A stretch of 64,000 bases of DNA from Fomitopsis serialis (Eukaryota; Basidiomycota; Agaricomycetes; Polyporales; Fomitopsidaceae), in contig NW_025955027.1 of assembly GCF_022376445.1 (NCBI RefSeq), positions 1-64,000 on the forward strand, read 5' to 3'. The position numbers and the translations under genes were made by a program. Positions within the stretch are counted from its first letter, which is position 1. Each line of letters opens with the position of its first letter. This document shows positions 46,782 to 59,570 of this stretch, piece after piece. The notes under the pieces are model-generated. The model had not been told where the DNA came from and made no database searches. It saw nothing but the letters and a program-made list of their open reading frames with translations.

Positions 46782-49700
46782 ATGGCAACATATCCCATGT
46801 CCCTGCCCCCTACCGCAGGCCAACCTTTGCCCCAAGTGACCGAAGAGGGCCAGTCAACACCGTCGCATGGCGGCATCGTGGTAGGCCACGAGTTCGAAGT
46901 ACCAATCTCGCAGAAACCGTACCCATCACCCGTGACGCAGCAGCCGCCTGGAACGCGCGAACAGACCTATCTTCCGAACCCGAACCCTCCAAGCCAATCC
47001 CCACCACCCTCGCCGAGCCCAGCACCCAGTAGACGACCGTCTTCGTCGGCGCACAAGCCAAGACCGGTCTCGATGCCGCCCAACAATCATGCTACCCCGG
47101 AGCGCGATGCCCGCGACGACGGACGCAGTCGCGACCAGAGTTCGAGCAAGCCCCGCAGTACCAACCGCATCCTCGGAGACTACACGCTGAGCAAGACGCT
47201 AGGTGCCGGGAGTATGGGCAAGGTGAAGCTGGCGCATCACACTCTTACGGGCGAGAAGGTGAGTCTCTGTCTCGTCCAACACGAATGCATCTACAGCTTG
47301 CCCGCAGCTCGCAGTCAAAATTCTGCCTCGAGCGACCCCTCCGAGCGGCAGCACGAGCACCGCGGACGCGGCGGCGAAGCAGGCGTCCAAGGATGCCTCA
47401 AAAGAGATCCGAATCCTGCGCGAGGCCGCGTTGTCGATGCTGCTCCATCACCCGTACATCTGCGGCATGCGCGAGATGATCGTGCACGCTCACCACTACT
47501 ACATGGTTCAGGAGTACGTCAACGGCGGCCAGATGCTCGACTACATCATCAGCCACGGCCGCCTGCGCGAGCGCGTTGCGCGCAAGTTCGCCCGCCAGAT
47601 TGGCAGCGCGCTCGACTACTGCCACAAGAACAACGTCGTCCACCGTGACCTCAAGATCGAGAACATCCTCATCTCCCAGACCGGCAACATCAAGATCATC
47701 GACTTCGGTCTCTCGAACCTGTACGACCCAGTGCATCACTTATCGACCTTCTGCGGCTCGCTCTACTTTGCTGCCCCGGAGCTACTCAACGCGAAAGTGT
47801 ATACTGGCCCCGAGGTGGACGTGTGGAGCTTTGGAGTCGTCATGTACGTACTCGTATGCGGTAAGGTTCCCTTCGACGACCAGAGTATGCCCGCTCTCCA
47901 CGCAAAGATCAAACGCGGTCTTGTCGAGTATCCTGTCTGGCTGAGTGCAGGTGCGTGATTCTTTCGCTTCTCCGGCGTCTTGCCCCTAACTCCTCGCAGA
48001 GTGCAAGCACCTGTTGACGAGGATGCTCGTGACGAACCCGGGCGCCCGTGCGCCCCTCGCGGAGGTGCTCGCCCATCCGTGGATGGTGCGAGGTTTCTCG
48101 GGGCCGCCCGACTCCCACCTCGTCCATCGCGAGCCGTTACGTTCCGACGAGCTCGATCGGGCCGTCATCCGAGGAATGAAGGTTTCGAGTTTGGGACGGA
48201 GGATGAGATCGAGCAAAAGCTGGTCGAGATCCTCGAATCCGAGTTGTACTACCGCTCCGTGCAGCACTGGGAGCGCAAGCGCATGCTCCCGAACGGGCGC
48301 AACGGGAATGGGCGGCACTGGGAGTCGTTGTCGAACTCCTCGCTCGCGATCTCGGACGGCTCGTATACCGTGAACGGCAAGAACGACACGCCGTCCAAGG
48401 CGAAGCGGCGATTCTCAGGCTTTGACTTCTACCGCAAGAAGTTCTTTTCCCCCGCTTCATCGCCGCCAGGCTCGCCGTTCGCGGGCTCGCCTCCGACCTC
48501 CTCGTCCCACTTATCCAACTCATCCCTCACTGACTCCAGCCAGCGGGAGCCGCCCGACCCGACGTATGGCTTCCACCCACTCCTTTCGATTTACTTCCTC
48601 GCGCGGGAGAAGATGGAGCGCGAGAAGGTCTACGGCCCGGGAACCTTTGCCAACTCCAACCTCTCCCTCGAGGCTACGGCGCAGCCAGACGCCAACCCAG
48701 GCAGTGACGCACACCCTAACAACGCGAAGCAACTGTCGCAGCCTGCTATTCACAAGAAGGAGACGGTGAATGCGAAACCGGATTACAGCATGCCGCTGCC
48801 GCGCCTGCCCGCACCGGAGACGTTACACTACTCGGGGATGTCCTATGATGCTACATCGGGCCCTGCTCCCTCTCCGGTGTCTGCCACATTCGGCGCGCAG
48901 CCCCGTGCACGCGATGTCGCGTTCAATGTACCGCGTACAAACATCGTCCCGGCGTCCGCTCCGAACAGCCCAGCGAAAGGCACTACCCCTCTCCCCCGTG
49001 CTCCTGCAGCCTCCGCACATTCCGCACATCGCCGGAGTCACAGTCTCACTGGCCAGCGGCCCAACTCTGGTCGACCTCTGTTCAACGGTGGTGGTGTCGA
49101 GCCGGTCAACGAGAATGCGACCTCAGCATCCGTCCAGATCCGCAGGCGCTCGAGCCCCGCGCTCCGCAGGCCCGCAGCGCATGTCGTATGCCGAGCAGCA
49201 GGTGCGCGCGGCGCAGAATGACGACTATGAGCAGAAGGTGCCCATGTCCGCAGGCGCGACTCTCGTGCGCAGGTTCGGCAGCCTGATCACAGGCCGCATC
49301 GACGCGGATGGGACGCGGCGCTCCACCAGCGGCACGATCAAGCGCGGCAGCATCCTGAACACGCTGACACCGCGTCCGTCTGCGGAGGTGACCGAAAAGG
49401 TCGTGGACGACATGGCCTGCTCGTGGACGAGAGGCAGAGCGGGGAGGCGAGGCGGAGCGGCGAGTCGACCCCGGTGGGTACGGTGACGCAGAGCCAGAGC
49501 CAGCCGATTGGTACGCCCATCGGCGGGCTGCGACGATCCTCGATCCCCAGGGCCGTGCCGCGAGACACGAGCGGAGGAATAGCGCAGGACCTGCGTTGTT
49601 CGTGAACGCTGTTGGGTCCGTCGGGCGCCATCGCCGACCGTCCACTGGTACTCCACCGACTACAGGAAACCACTGGCGGACAGGTTATTCGGGCGCACTG

Positions 49701-50692
49701 ACGAGGAGACGAGGGTGTCGATGACCAAGATGACCTCGCATCGCCGGGCGTCGGGACGCCGTCACTTAGGCCAGAGAGGGCACTGCAGACGAGAAGGACT
49801 TCAAGCCTGTGTATTGAAGGGTCTGTTCAGGTATGTCCCGACCTCTACTAGCGCGTCTCTGTCGCTCACGATGGTGCGCTTCTAGCGTGGCCACGACGTC
49901 TACGAAGTCGCCTGCCGCCATCAAGGCAGATATCAGGCGCGTGCTGGACAGGATGCAAGTACAGTACCGTGAGACGAAGACGGGCTTTGAGTGTATTCAC
50001 ATGCCCTCCATCGACATGACCTCAGTCCAGGCAACGCCGCGTTCGCCAGAGCAGAGACATCGAAAACGTGCATCGGCAGGCTCCGACGAGACGAGCATGA
50101 CTCGGGGCTCGATCGCGAGGAAGACGTCGAAGCTCTCATTTGGCACGAACAGGAGTGTCAAGGAGAAGGAAAAGACGCCTGAGACGAAGGAGAAGGACCT
50201 GCCGAGCCGCCCTTCTGGTGGCACGACCCTCAGCGCTACGGCGAGCAGTGCTTCGTCGTCTTTCTTCCAAGTCTCCTCAGACGCGCATAAGAACGCTCCG
50301 CAGGAAGGTGTGCGTTCGGAGAACCCAGAGCTGAGTCCGTTGCCGACAGAGGATTCGACCCCACGGCCGACATCACCGACCAAGAGCAAGATCCTGCCTC
50401 CCATCCCCCGTGATTTCGCAGCGAGTCCCCAGCCTACGCTGAGTGCGCTGCCCACGGGTGAGGTGGCGCCGGATGTGTTCGAGAGCCTCGGTGCCAGCTC
50501 TCTCGCTGTGCGGTTCGAGATTAACATCGTGAAGGTTCGTGTTTTCATTCATCGCGGGGTCACACCGTTATTGACGTACTTGTCCAGGTGCCGTGGTTAC
50601 CTCTGCATGGGATTCAATTCCGTCGCTCGGGTGGCGATGGGTGGCAATACGGGATGCTGGCTCGGCGGGTTTTGACCGAGCTGAAGCTATGA
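46782..50692 (+). CDS. Kin1/PAR-1 (MARK)-type Ser/Thr kinase with KA1 domain
   Basis: Polarity and exocytosis kinase of the Kin1/Kin2-PAR-1-MARK group. Start [14 protein letters not shown]. After a disordered Pro/Ser N-terminus the kinase domain has [11 protein letters not shown] (Gly loop), AVKILPRA (catalytic Lys, after an intron at about 47260-47306), [14 protein letters not shown] and APE. A long low-complexity linker follows (48400-49830). The C-terminal KA1 membrane-binding domain reads [48 protein letters not shown] and LTELKL, stopping at 50692. Frame continuity fails by single missing bases at about 48181 (G run), in the linker near 49160, 49415 and 49560, and at 49814 (T run). Both end domains are intact, so sequencing errors are the likeliest cause. 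Confidence 0.88.
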
Positions 50693-51650
50693 CAGTGGCT
50701 ACGACCGTGAAATTTCTCTGTGGATTCCTGGGTGATGCTATCACGATCTATACCTATGACCGTACTACATTCGACTAGTTTTCTGTTTCGCGTACCTACT
50801 TCCGCCGCGTTCTCGAGCCCCTACCGTACGAGTAGACCGACCATCGTTTCGCGTTTCTGACGTCCGCTCTGCATATGCTGGTTACTTATCGATACAAACT
50901 CTTACTTGTACCAATGCTATACCATCCGGAGCTCTCAGGTCAATGCAGTTCATGGGATTGCGCTCATTTGGAGCTATCAAATGTTCTCGGTTTTCAGGAA
51001 CTTGATGAAAGTTGTGAGTTGTGAGGACTCGTTGTGACTGAGTATTGTGTTGAAGAAGTTGCAGGCGGAGAGATGCTCTCGTGTTTTGTAAAAGCTCATA
51101 CGCCCACCACGCAAGTGCTGTTGAAATGTACAGCCCACAGACTGAGCGGACGAGGTATATATTTGGCTCACTTGCATGATAGCCTGCGCACATATACCGT
51201 CTTGAAGTTCAGTCAGAGAATCCGCCAGCAAGCTGTCAATCCCCCGAGAACGAAGCTGCCAACCACTCATTCTGGTGTCTGCGGTCACAATGACGTCACC
51301 TAAGGTCTACAAACCTCAGTCGTTGCTTCTCGACATGACAGCATGCGTTCATTGCCATTTGGGCCTGTCGTGCAGCTCCCCCTTCTTACCTCTTACCCAC
51401 CACCTTCACGACTACCCACGGAGACGACACACGCAGACTCTATCCTCACTGACTAGACTTGTCAGCTATGAGTAGCTGGTCCCTCACTACGTGTGAGATT
51501 CAGCGCATATAGTCACGTTACAAGACGGTACAGCAAGAGGAACAGTCGAACATATCATATAGCACCACTCGGCAGCCATCTACTTCGTCTTTTCGTTCCA
51601 CCTGACACCAATCCCATCAGTACACGAACTCAAGACGAGTGAGCGGATAC
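50693..51650. other. Intergenic, kinase to mitochondrial carrier
   Basis: Convergent 3' ends; about 950 bp of lower-GC sequence with no recognisable gene. Confidence 0.5.
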
Positions 51651-52812
51651 TCACAGGTCCAGGAAGAGCTTCCAGAGGATCGAAAACATCAGTCCCTGCA
51701 AACCATTCGCCAGTATCCTCGTCTTCAAGCCGCGGCCGAACAGGCCCTTCAGCCCATCCGTGGCAATCACAGCGCGCGCCGACTCCATATAGCCCACGCG
51801 GGCGCGGTGCACCTGGCGGTACGTCTTCACCACACGGAGCGAGTTCGAGATCGTGTCGGACACGACCGACGCGCAGAAGCCGATGAACGCCTGGCGGGCG
51901 AGCTTTTCAAACAGCGTGTTCGGCTTCGGGAGCGCCTCATCCAGCCCGTTGTATGTACCGAACCACGGGTAGTGCCCGACGAACGTCGCCGCCGCGGTCG
52001 CCCATGCGCCATACCACAGCGCGCCGACGCCGTACCGCCGGATTTTGGCGCGGATGAGCGCGAGCCCAGGCTTGCCCTCCGTCTGGAGCGTCGTCTTGAC
52101 GGTGTCGACGGGCGTGAGGATCATGCGGAAGAGCGCAGCGGCGATGCTCGCGAAGACCGTCTTCACGAGCGCGGGCAGACGCTTCATGAAGGAGTTGCTC
52201 TGCAGGAGCGCGAGGATGCCCGCGTTCGCGGCGGTGTCGCCGAAGCGCGAGACGGGGCCCTGGATGAGCGCGGCGGTGAGCCCCTGGTAGTAGCGCGTCC
52301 AGCCGCCGTCGGCGTACAAGGTCTTGATCGCCTCGGTCGTGGTCGCGCCGTAGCGGTATTGGTAGTTCATGACCGTGCGGAGGGGCATGAGCGTGAACAC
52401 TTGCAGCACCATGGCTAATGGCGATTCGGAACGATCAGGTATATTCACCTACGATTGACTCTAACTTACCTGCAGCACCACTCAACCCGCCACCTAGTGC
52501 ACTCTTCAGCGCCTTGCCTAGGTCAAACTATCATAGTCTCCTTCAGCACCAGATTCCACTCCTCCAACATAGCCAACGCACCTCGACATCGTCCGCATCT
52601 ATGAAGCCCTTGATGAAGAAGCCCAGCGCGACTCCCACCAGCACTGTCAACACCGCATACCAGCTATACGTCCACAAGCTACTCTTCTTCTCAAGAGGAA
52701 TGTCGACATCGTCCAGCTGCTCCTCGGGATCCTCCTCGACACTCGTGAGCAGCGGCTGCCGTTCGTCGACGGCCGGTGGTGGGACTGGCGACTCTACCGG
52801 GGCCTGCGACAT
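51651..52812 (-). CDS. Mitochondrial carrier family (SLC25-like) protein
   Basis: Inner-membrane solute carrier; substrate not inferable. From ATG at 52812 (MSQAPVESPVPPPAVDERQP) there is an acidic N-terminus and a hydrophobic segment (WYAVLTVLVGVALGFFIKGF). After two short introns the carrier repeats follow: MVLQVFTLMPLRTVMNYQYR, GWTRYYQGLTAALIQGPVSR, the signature P-x-D-x-x-K in LTPVDTVKTTLQTEGK (about 52080-52130), LWYGAWATAAATFVGHYPWF, and a third repeat with SNSLRVVKTYRQ and GLFGRGLKTRILANGLQGLM. Only one repeat has the canonical signature, so this is a divergent fungal subgroup. Confidence 0.87.
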
Positions 52813-53309
52813 GGGAGAACGGCGATAGTGAGCAGCAGGCGGCTGGCCGTGCGGCTCCCGGCCCTGCGAACATGGCGTTATAAATCCAGGAGCTGGCGAA
52901 GCTGCCTATCTTTGGATTCTCGGGTTGCTCACTTGGCGCTCCGGCATGCAAGATCTAATCTTATCAGCACACAGACATAACCAATGTCAAAATGGCCGTG
53001 ATTGCGATCGGCGGGTCTAAACCAAACTTGCATGCTGGGATGAAGTCGAGCGAGTAGGGGAAAGGATCACAGAATGCCCATGCCTGCCGCAAGTTCAAAC
53101 ACGAAAACATGCTGGACATCCGTGACCAAATCCTGACACGGGATCCATAAACATTGGAAGCGCCCGTAGTCCGCCGCCTGTGCTGGAAACCAGGACATAC
53201 CATTGTCAGACTCCAAACGAGGACGCCTGCATCAACTATAGGATAAAAACAAGGAGGAGGTCATTGATACATAACAAGAACAGGATTAGTGATAGCCTGC
53301 TCAACCACA

Positions 53310-55569
53310 CTATATCACACCGTCGTACACATACTGTCTGGCATCCTCCCTCCCTCGCTCAACATCTACGCTCATCAATATTGGCACTGCGAGCCACACC
53401 ATGAACACCAGGAAGAAGAACGCATAGCGGATATTCCCGGTTGTGTCCGCGATGAGGCCGACAAACAGCGGGCCCACGAACGAGCTCGACTGCCACACGG
53501 AACATCAGTCATGAACATGCGACTCCTCAGTCTGGTGCGTACCTTATCCGTTATTGAGAACAAGCCATACCTGGAGGAGTCAGTCGGGATGCTCGGCACA
53601 GGATGTAAATGAGAATCGCTCACCATCGTGCCTCTTCACCCAGAGGGATGAGCTCTGCGTAGAACGCACGAGCATAGCCTTGGAATGCCCCATATACCGA
53701 GCCCTGGAACGTTATTCGTCAGGATGTTCATCTACCAATACAATTTCCCGGAAAAGCTAGACGCGACTCACAAAGTACACTGCCAGAACATACATCTCGC
53801 CCCATGTCGTCAGGCCACCGAACCGCACTGCGCCACGTTGGAATACGGGCAAGAAGCCAAGGCACCCGTAGGCAGGAATGAGCGACGCCAGCACGAGGAG
53901 GAGAACGAGAATACGCTGGTTCGACCACGCTAGCCTGCGCTGGATGATCGGCCAGGCGAGCGAACCGAGGATACCGGCACATGGTGAGAGCACGCCGATG
54001 AGAATCAGCGCTGAGGGCGGCATGCCCAACGTTGTCTTCCCAAAGAGCAGTGCAGTGGACGTGATGGTCGTGAAGCCTAGTGAACACCTCAGTAAGACCA
54101 TGCGAGGAGAATTGTCACTACGCTCACCATCCGAGAGCAAGAACCAAGCAGCAAGGTACACAAACGTGTTACGGAGTCGCTTAATCTCGCGCCATCTCAG
54201 CATCCCTCCAAGCCTCTTCCATGCTCCCACAATCTCCCTCCGGGCATTCCACTTCTCCTGGACAGCCTCGTCCTCGCCCTCACCGGGTTCCGCGGCCAAC
54301 GCAATCCTTACGTCCGGCCGTGATGCCCCCGGTAACCACAGCACCGCAGGGAGCGAGAACAGCGCCCACCACACGCCGCTCAGGCCCACCGCGAGCCGGA
54401 GCGCGAACGTCGACCCTCCGAGGCGCGTCACAGGGATCAGCGCCAGGAGGAGCATGAAGATGCCCGCACCGTAGCCGAGCGCTATGCCGTGTGAGGAGAT
54501 GCGCGCGGTGGCGGCGGAGAGCGCAGCGTCGTGGGCGAGCTTCGCGGCGAGCACGTCAGGGTGCACGGTGTCCGCTGTTGTATTTTGGAGGAGGGGCACT
54601 ACGACATCATGACCCGGTGCGTTCTCTTCCGCTGTCGTCGGTTCCACCTCGGTCTCCGTTCCAGCTCGACGTGCGTGCAACTCGCGCAAGCGGACGAGCT
54701 CTGCCTGCGCAGCCACCACCTCTCGCGTGGAACGCGCCAAGAACGGGATGTACGCGTTCAGCGCTACTATGGACGCACCGAAGCCGATGTTGGCGCACAT
54801 GGCAAGAAGGCCGACCACTGGCCATATGGGCGTAGAAGATGGTATTACGAGAAAGAGCATGGCGGAGAGCGAGCCGAGTGCGGCGAAGGCGAAGAGAAGG
54901 CGCTTGCGGTGGGGTGCTGGCGTGGCAAGACGAGGATAGATTCAGTTGGCGGATGAGTTCGAGGACTAGAGGATCCGGAGTTGAGACGTACGGTGGTCTG
55001 CGATTCCGCCCATCGAGATGACAGTGATGGCTTGAAGTGCAACGGAGATCGAGTACACGTATAGGCTGTTACGAATAGCGACATTAACGCAGGCATAGTC
55101 GGTTTGCACACGCGGAGACGCACCTGAAGCTAGCAGTGTCCATCCATGCCCAGCCCAACTTCACGACGCAGCGCGCTTCGCCTGGCTGTGCCATACCATG
55201 TTCAGCCGTCGTGTTCTGAGCTGCCGTGCATGGCTGGGTACGATCCGGGAGGAGGTACCCGTTGTCTCTAGGAGAACTGTGTCACTGCGTGGCGTAAGGT
55301 CCGCGATAGGTTTTGCCACTCACCTAGCAAACTGCTCAAGACAGATGGGCAAGAACAGTGTCAAGGATACGATCACAAAGACCTCGCTACAGACGAGGAA
55401 AAGGGCGGTATTCAATATTCGATCCCGACACCAACTGAGCGCAGGGTTGACGCAGAGCGTACCTGGCGAACGCATAACTCAACCACCCTCTGAGGTGCCG
55501 CTTGTATCTCCTGTGGTCGTACTTCGTGGTATCGTCGCCGTCTTCAGGGAGGAGGACGATGCTGGTCAT
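53310..55569 (-). CDS. Vacuolar amino-acid effluxer Atg22 (autophagy-related, MFS)
   Basis: Multispanning vacuolar membrane protein of the Atg22 family, which exports amino acids recovered by autophagy. From ATG at 55569 the first exons give the N-terminus (RRYKRHLRGWLSYAFA) and EVFVIVSLTLFLPICLEQFA. The next exon reads RCVVKLGWAWMDTASF and is followed by LYVYSISVALQAITVISMGG, both diagnostic. The long middle exon (53757-54860) has several transmembrane helices and a charged loop, with ITSTALLFGKTTLGMPPSAL further on. The last exons carry GSVYGAFQGYARAFYAELIP and SSFVGPLFVGLIADTTGNIR, ending at 53310. A more upstream start cannot be excluded. Confidence 0.9.
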
Positions 55570-55962
55570 CTTTGTAGCTCACTTCCCAGCCGAGATAGTA
55601 CACGACCCTCCAATTGGCGATGTCGTTCGTCGAGACCGAAGTGCTCTTCAAGCCCGATACTGATAGATTCGGGCAAGCTCACTGAGAGTGACGATGCTGA
55701 GACACTCCACAGAGCAGCGGGGATAGGTCGTCGCATTTGTGAGTAGGACGCAGCCAGCGGTGCGAGGCGCCCAAGACTGATTGATTACAGGACCAAACAG
55801 CACGCTCACATCCCAGTTCTGAACTGAGAAAACGTTTGAGGAGCTCAATGATATCGCGTGAAACCCAAAATAAGGAGTCATAAGTGTAAAGAGTATACAG
55901 CCGAGGGCAAAAGTACGATAACGACAACGAGGCGAGGGACAGCCGGCGACACGAGCGATGGG

Positions 55963-56542
55963 CTATGTCGATGTAAATGAGAATTCAGCTTGGCCGCCGC
56001 CCAGCTGTAGCCAAAAACGATTAGCATCATAGAGGGAAGCATATACGGGAACTCACCTGCTCCAATTGAGCATCAATCGTGTCCCCATCCTCCATGTTCA
56101 ACTGGGGCATTCAAGTCAACCTATTATGCTGAAGAACCGAAGTCTACAATCGGACACACCTCTGCTGGAGTCATCTGTTCGAGGACCCTCTGTCCTTCAA
56201 ATACAAACCTGAGCGTTCCTGAAAAGAATAATATGAGCTTCGCGGGTCCAAAGGATCAACCACGGCCTCAACATGCCTGGCTCTTTGTTGAATCGTTTCT
56301 GACAAGTTGTGAGCGTTGGTCCTATAGGTCATGATGGTGCCCATTGAGAACTCACTTCGGCGGCGCTAAATACTTTCGCAAACGGTGTCACCGGCTTGAC
56401 CTTCACTGTACATGCTGCACGACGCGCCGCAAATCAGTCATTGAAGAGTTTCTACCTTAGCGAGGGACGCATGCTTACTCTGGCCCTCATAGTCAATGAC
56501 CACGTTGAGTTTCGGCTTTACATCTTCGCCCTCTTCGGCCAT
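55963..56542 (-). CDS. SUMO (Smt3) ubiquitin-like modifier
   Basis: Small ubiquitin-like modifier conjugated to lysines of nuclear proteins. It is split into five small exons from ATG at 56542: MAEEGEDVKPKLNVVIDYEG, then MKVKPVTPFAKVFSAAE, KRFNKEPG, TLRFVFEGQRVLEQMTPAE, LNMEDGDTIDAQLEQ, and the end QLGGGQAEFSFTST (stop at 55963-55965). Fold landmarks FxGQR and MEDGDxIDA are present. The C-terminal Gly-Gly needed after SUMO-protease processing lies in LGGG, leaving a tail of seven or eight residues. Each exon is too short to stand out as an open frame. All junctions are GT..AG. Confidence 0.9.
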
Positions 56543-57354
56543 GTTTGACTCGACAATAGAGGTGGTTGTAGCGGTGGTACGTGGTCGTCGTTTGCAAGTC
56601 GATCCTAAGTACGGCGCGTCTGTGGCCAGGTCGCATCGATCACGTGACTTATGTGTGTCGCGTCGCGCGTCGCGCCTGGGCCTGAGCGTTGGTAGTTTAC
56701 CGCAGCGGTCTTCGACACAACAGCACCGAGTTTCCGTCTCTAGCGGTCTGACTTCGATACAGTAATCCGCCACGGAAGTATACATCCGGTCCTGATTTAC
56801 ATGTAGCAGTATGAATTAAGAAATTTCCCACTGCAGATCCATGCAGAGCTCACTGGAGCCTGAGGCCTGAGGCCTGAGGATTAAGACCGCCAAAGCCAGA
56901 CAGCCATCAAATCACAGCGTGCGTATCGCAGTGTTGCAAGACGCGTTTCACCAATGCTCACGAGGTGTGATGTTTTGCGCTCGACGTGCTTTCTGAGTCG
57001 TCTGCGGTAGTATCACCACGCGCAGGACACATGTTGACCTCATACCGTCACGCGAAATGAAACCCATGCGGCAGAGCGCAAATCCTCTCCCCTCACACAA
57101 TAACGCATGCAGACACGCTAGACAACGACCTAGGCCAGGCCAGGCGCAATGCCGCTGCGGCGGTACGCCCTCGTGTAGCCAACCGATGGAGATGGTTAGC
57201 GGTGACGCGTTGACGCGCCGAGTCGAGGGTATCCCTGATCCTCACGTCCTGCCGGGCCCAACGTCCGCAAGCGTCCCACGCGACGTACACGCACAGAGCA
57301 GCACAAATACCACCCGGAACGCGCCACATTCCACTGTGCATCCTGACGCTCGCC

Positions 57355-58589
57355 ATGCTGTCCCGCATCCTCACCAACAAGATAAAGCGCCCCAGCCGCT
57401 CTGCGAGTGACCACTCCCAACAGCCATCCCACTCCTCAGCACACGCACCCTTGACCAACTCCAAGATGGGCAACACACCGAGCGCGCAGAACTCGCCGAA
57501 GCGTAAGCCTGGCTCCATCGGCCGGTCGTCGACGCTCTCGTCGTCGGTGGGCATGCCGGGTGCAGAGCCGCCGAAGGTCGACTCTCCGCTGGAAGAGAGG
57601 ATGGAGGAGGGCACGGAAACCACCGCGAACGAACCGCAAGCGGACACGCAAGAGTCGCAGAAGCACACCGACGAAGTGATTCTGCTGATACCTCCCGTGC
57701 CTCCAGAGACGGACGGACCTGCCAAAGCGGAGCAAGTGGAAGTGGGTGCGCCAAACCACAGCAGTGGAGAGTCGCAAAGCGAGGAACGCAGCACGGACTC
57801 GCCACGACATATTTGGCTACCCGGCACGCATGTCCTCCTCAATGCGCGCAGCGGGACTGCGCTCGATCTCTGCGGGGCCGACCAACGAAACTTGATCGGG
57901 TTCCCTGTAAATATGGGACCTAATCAACAGGTGAGCCTCTCTGCTCTTGTTGGGTAGTAAATCCCGTACTGACCTTCTGATAGTGGGAGTTCATCCCGAG
58001 CGGGAGAGGATACATGATCCGCAGCGCGTGTCCTTCGTCGTGCGGGCTCTACCTCACCGTCGAGGAGCTGCGCGACAATGCGCCAATCGTCGCGAGCTCC
58101 TATCCTGCCAGCTGGAACGTAGAATTCGATGAGGGCGCGGAGAATGCGATCCGGTGCGTGCTCTGCGCATAGCCCTCGAGGGTACCTGAAATTGTTCTGA
58201 CATGTATCGCCATAAATGACAGGATATCCTGGCCGAATACCGACTTTGTCATGGATCTGGCAGACTGGGGAAACGCTACGCCCGGTACGAAGGTAAATGA
58301 GCACCCACCCTCCTGAGCTGTAACGAATCTGATGCCGTGTTCGCAGGTCCAGCTCATGCACGCGAAGGCAGGCGAGCTCTGCCAGCTGTGGCGCTTCACG
58401 CGCTGTGCACCCGCACAGGAGCAGGAAGAGAAGATCGCTCGTACCGCGACGAAACCTGTAATTGCGGAGACGATCATCGTTTCGGAAGGAAAGGATCATA
58501 TCACCACGACACGAACGACTACGACAACCACTGTGGCGACGGTGACGACGGTGACGAGGACACCACGGCCAGGCAGCAGCTCGCTGTGA
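57355..58589 (+). CDS. Ricin-B-like (beta-trefoil) lectin domain protein
   Basis: Probable intracellular carbohydrate-binding beta-trefoil protein of a kind common in mushrooms. The start is MLSRILTNKIKRPSRSAS with no clear signal peptide. A disordered, Glu/Ser-rich stretch is followed by the trefoil from about 57805: GTHVLLNARSGTALDLCGAD, PNQQWEFIPSG (QxW-like), SCGLYLTVEEL, WPNTDFVMDLADWGNATPGT and ELCQLWRFTRC (second QxW-like). Introns lie near 57931-57982, 58154-58221 and 58294-58346. The C-terminal tail is rich in Thr (TTTRTTTTTTVATVTTVTRT), an unusual low-complexity ending. No toxin enzymatic domain is present. Sugar specificity is unknown. Confidence 0.8.
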
Positions 58590-59122
58590 TGAGATGACGC
58601 TGGGTCATCGGATGCTGACCGGTCGGGGATTCGGAAGTTTGTTCGGGGGATGCCATCCTAACTTATGACACTTTATACCCAGCATTGTATGTCGGCTGTA
58701 AATCCGTACTGTATTCTCCTGATGCATCTGTAATTGGTATCATGTGCGTACAATGTACGAGGCATGTTCACCATCTTGTCAGCATCTAGCTCGCAAAGCA
58801 TCAGTACTAGTATAGCGAGGATGGAGAATAGCGGACACTGTCGAGACACAGCCGCCCAACAGTACGACTCAGCTCCGACAACATAAACGTTAACATATAT
58901 TTGCAGTCTTGTCACCTACATAGAGGTATTCCGCTGCTATAGGAAGGTGAACGGTGAAAGGATGAGTCGTCCCGAGGCCAGTGAAGGAGGAGGAGGAGGC
59001 GGTGCATCAAAGCATGTGTTGCCATTTTGGGTAAGTAAGTTACTTGCTTTCCGCGTTGCCAATGCCACCGCTCGCGTCGCGGGTCTGCTTCAGCCACTCT
59101 GCTTCAGCCACCTCCTCCAGTC
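58590..59122. other. Intergenic, lectin to SPC1
   Basis: No supported gene; AT-richer than the coding neighbours. Confidence 0.5.
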
Positions 59123-59570
59123 ATGTCGGCGAACTTGAAGGACAGCCTGCTCGACTTCTTTGAAGGCAAGATAGTGAGTCAAACTGATTGTGATGTTAAA
59201 GCTGAACTTGACACAACATCGTTGCACAGGACTTCGAGGGGCAGAAATTCGTCGAGGACATCACCAAGTTCACCTTGATCGCAGCGGCGGTAAGTGGTTC
59301 GGTTCGATCCATTCTCGCCGTGAAGCTTGTAGCCTCATATCCTACTCTCAGGTGTTCGCGTTCATAGTTGGAGCTCTCTTCCAGTCTCTGCGCGTCACCC
59401 TCGGTATCTTCGGGGTCGCTTCGATTGTCCTCTGCCTGGTATGTTCATCATGAACTTGATTGGTATGTGCACACTCACAAGTCAAGCAGGTTGTCTTCCC
59501 TCCATGGCCCATGTACAATCGACACCCTGTACAATGGCTCCCAACGAAAGAGTCGAAACCTTCGTCATAA
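59123..59570 (+). CDS. Signal peptidase complex subunit SPC1
   Basis: Small non-catalytic membrane subunit of the ER signal peptidase complex. Four exons: MSANLKDSLLDFFEGKI (59123-59172), DFEGQKFVEDITKFTLIAAA (59230-59289), VFAFIVGALFQSLRVTLGIF to SIVLCL (from about 59353), and VVFPPWPMYNRHPVQWLPTK to the stop at 59570. DFEGQ, the two membrane helices and PPWPxYNRHPxxWL are the family hallmarks. Size is about 95 residues, normal for SPC1. Confidence 0.92.
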
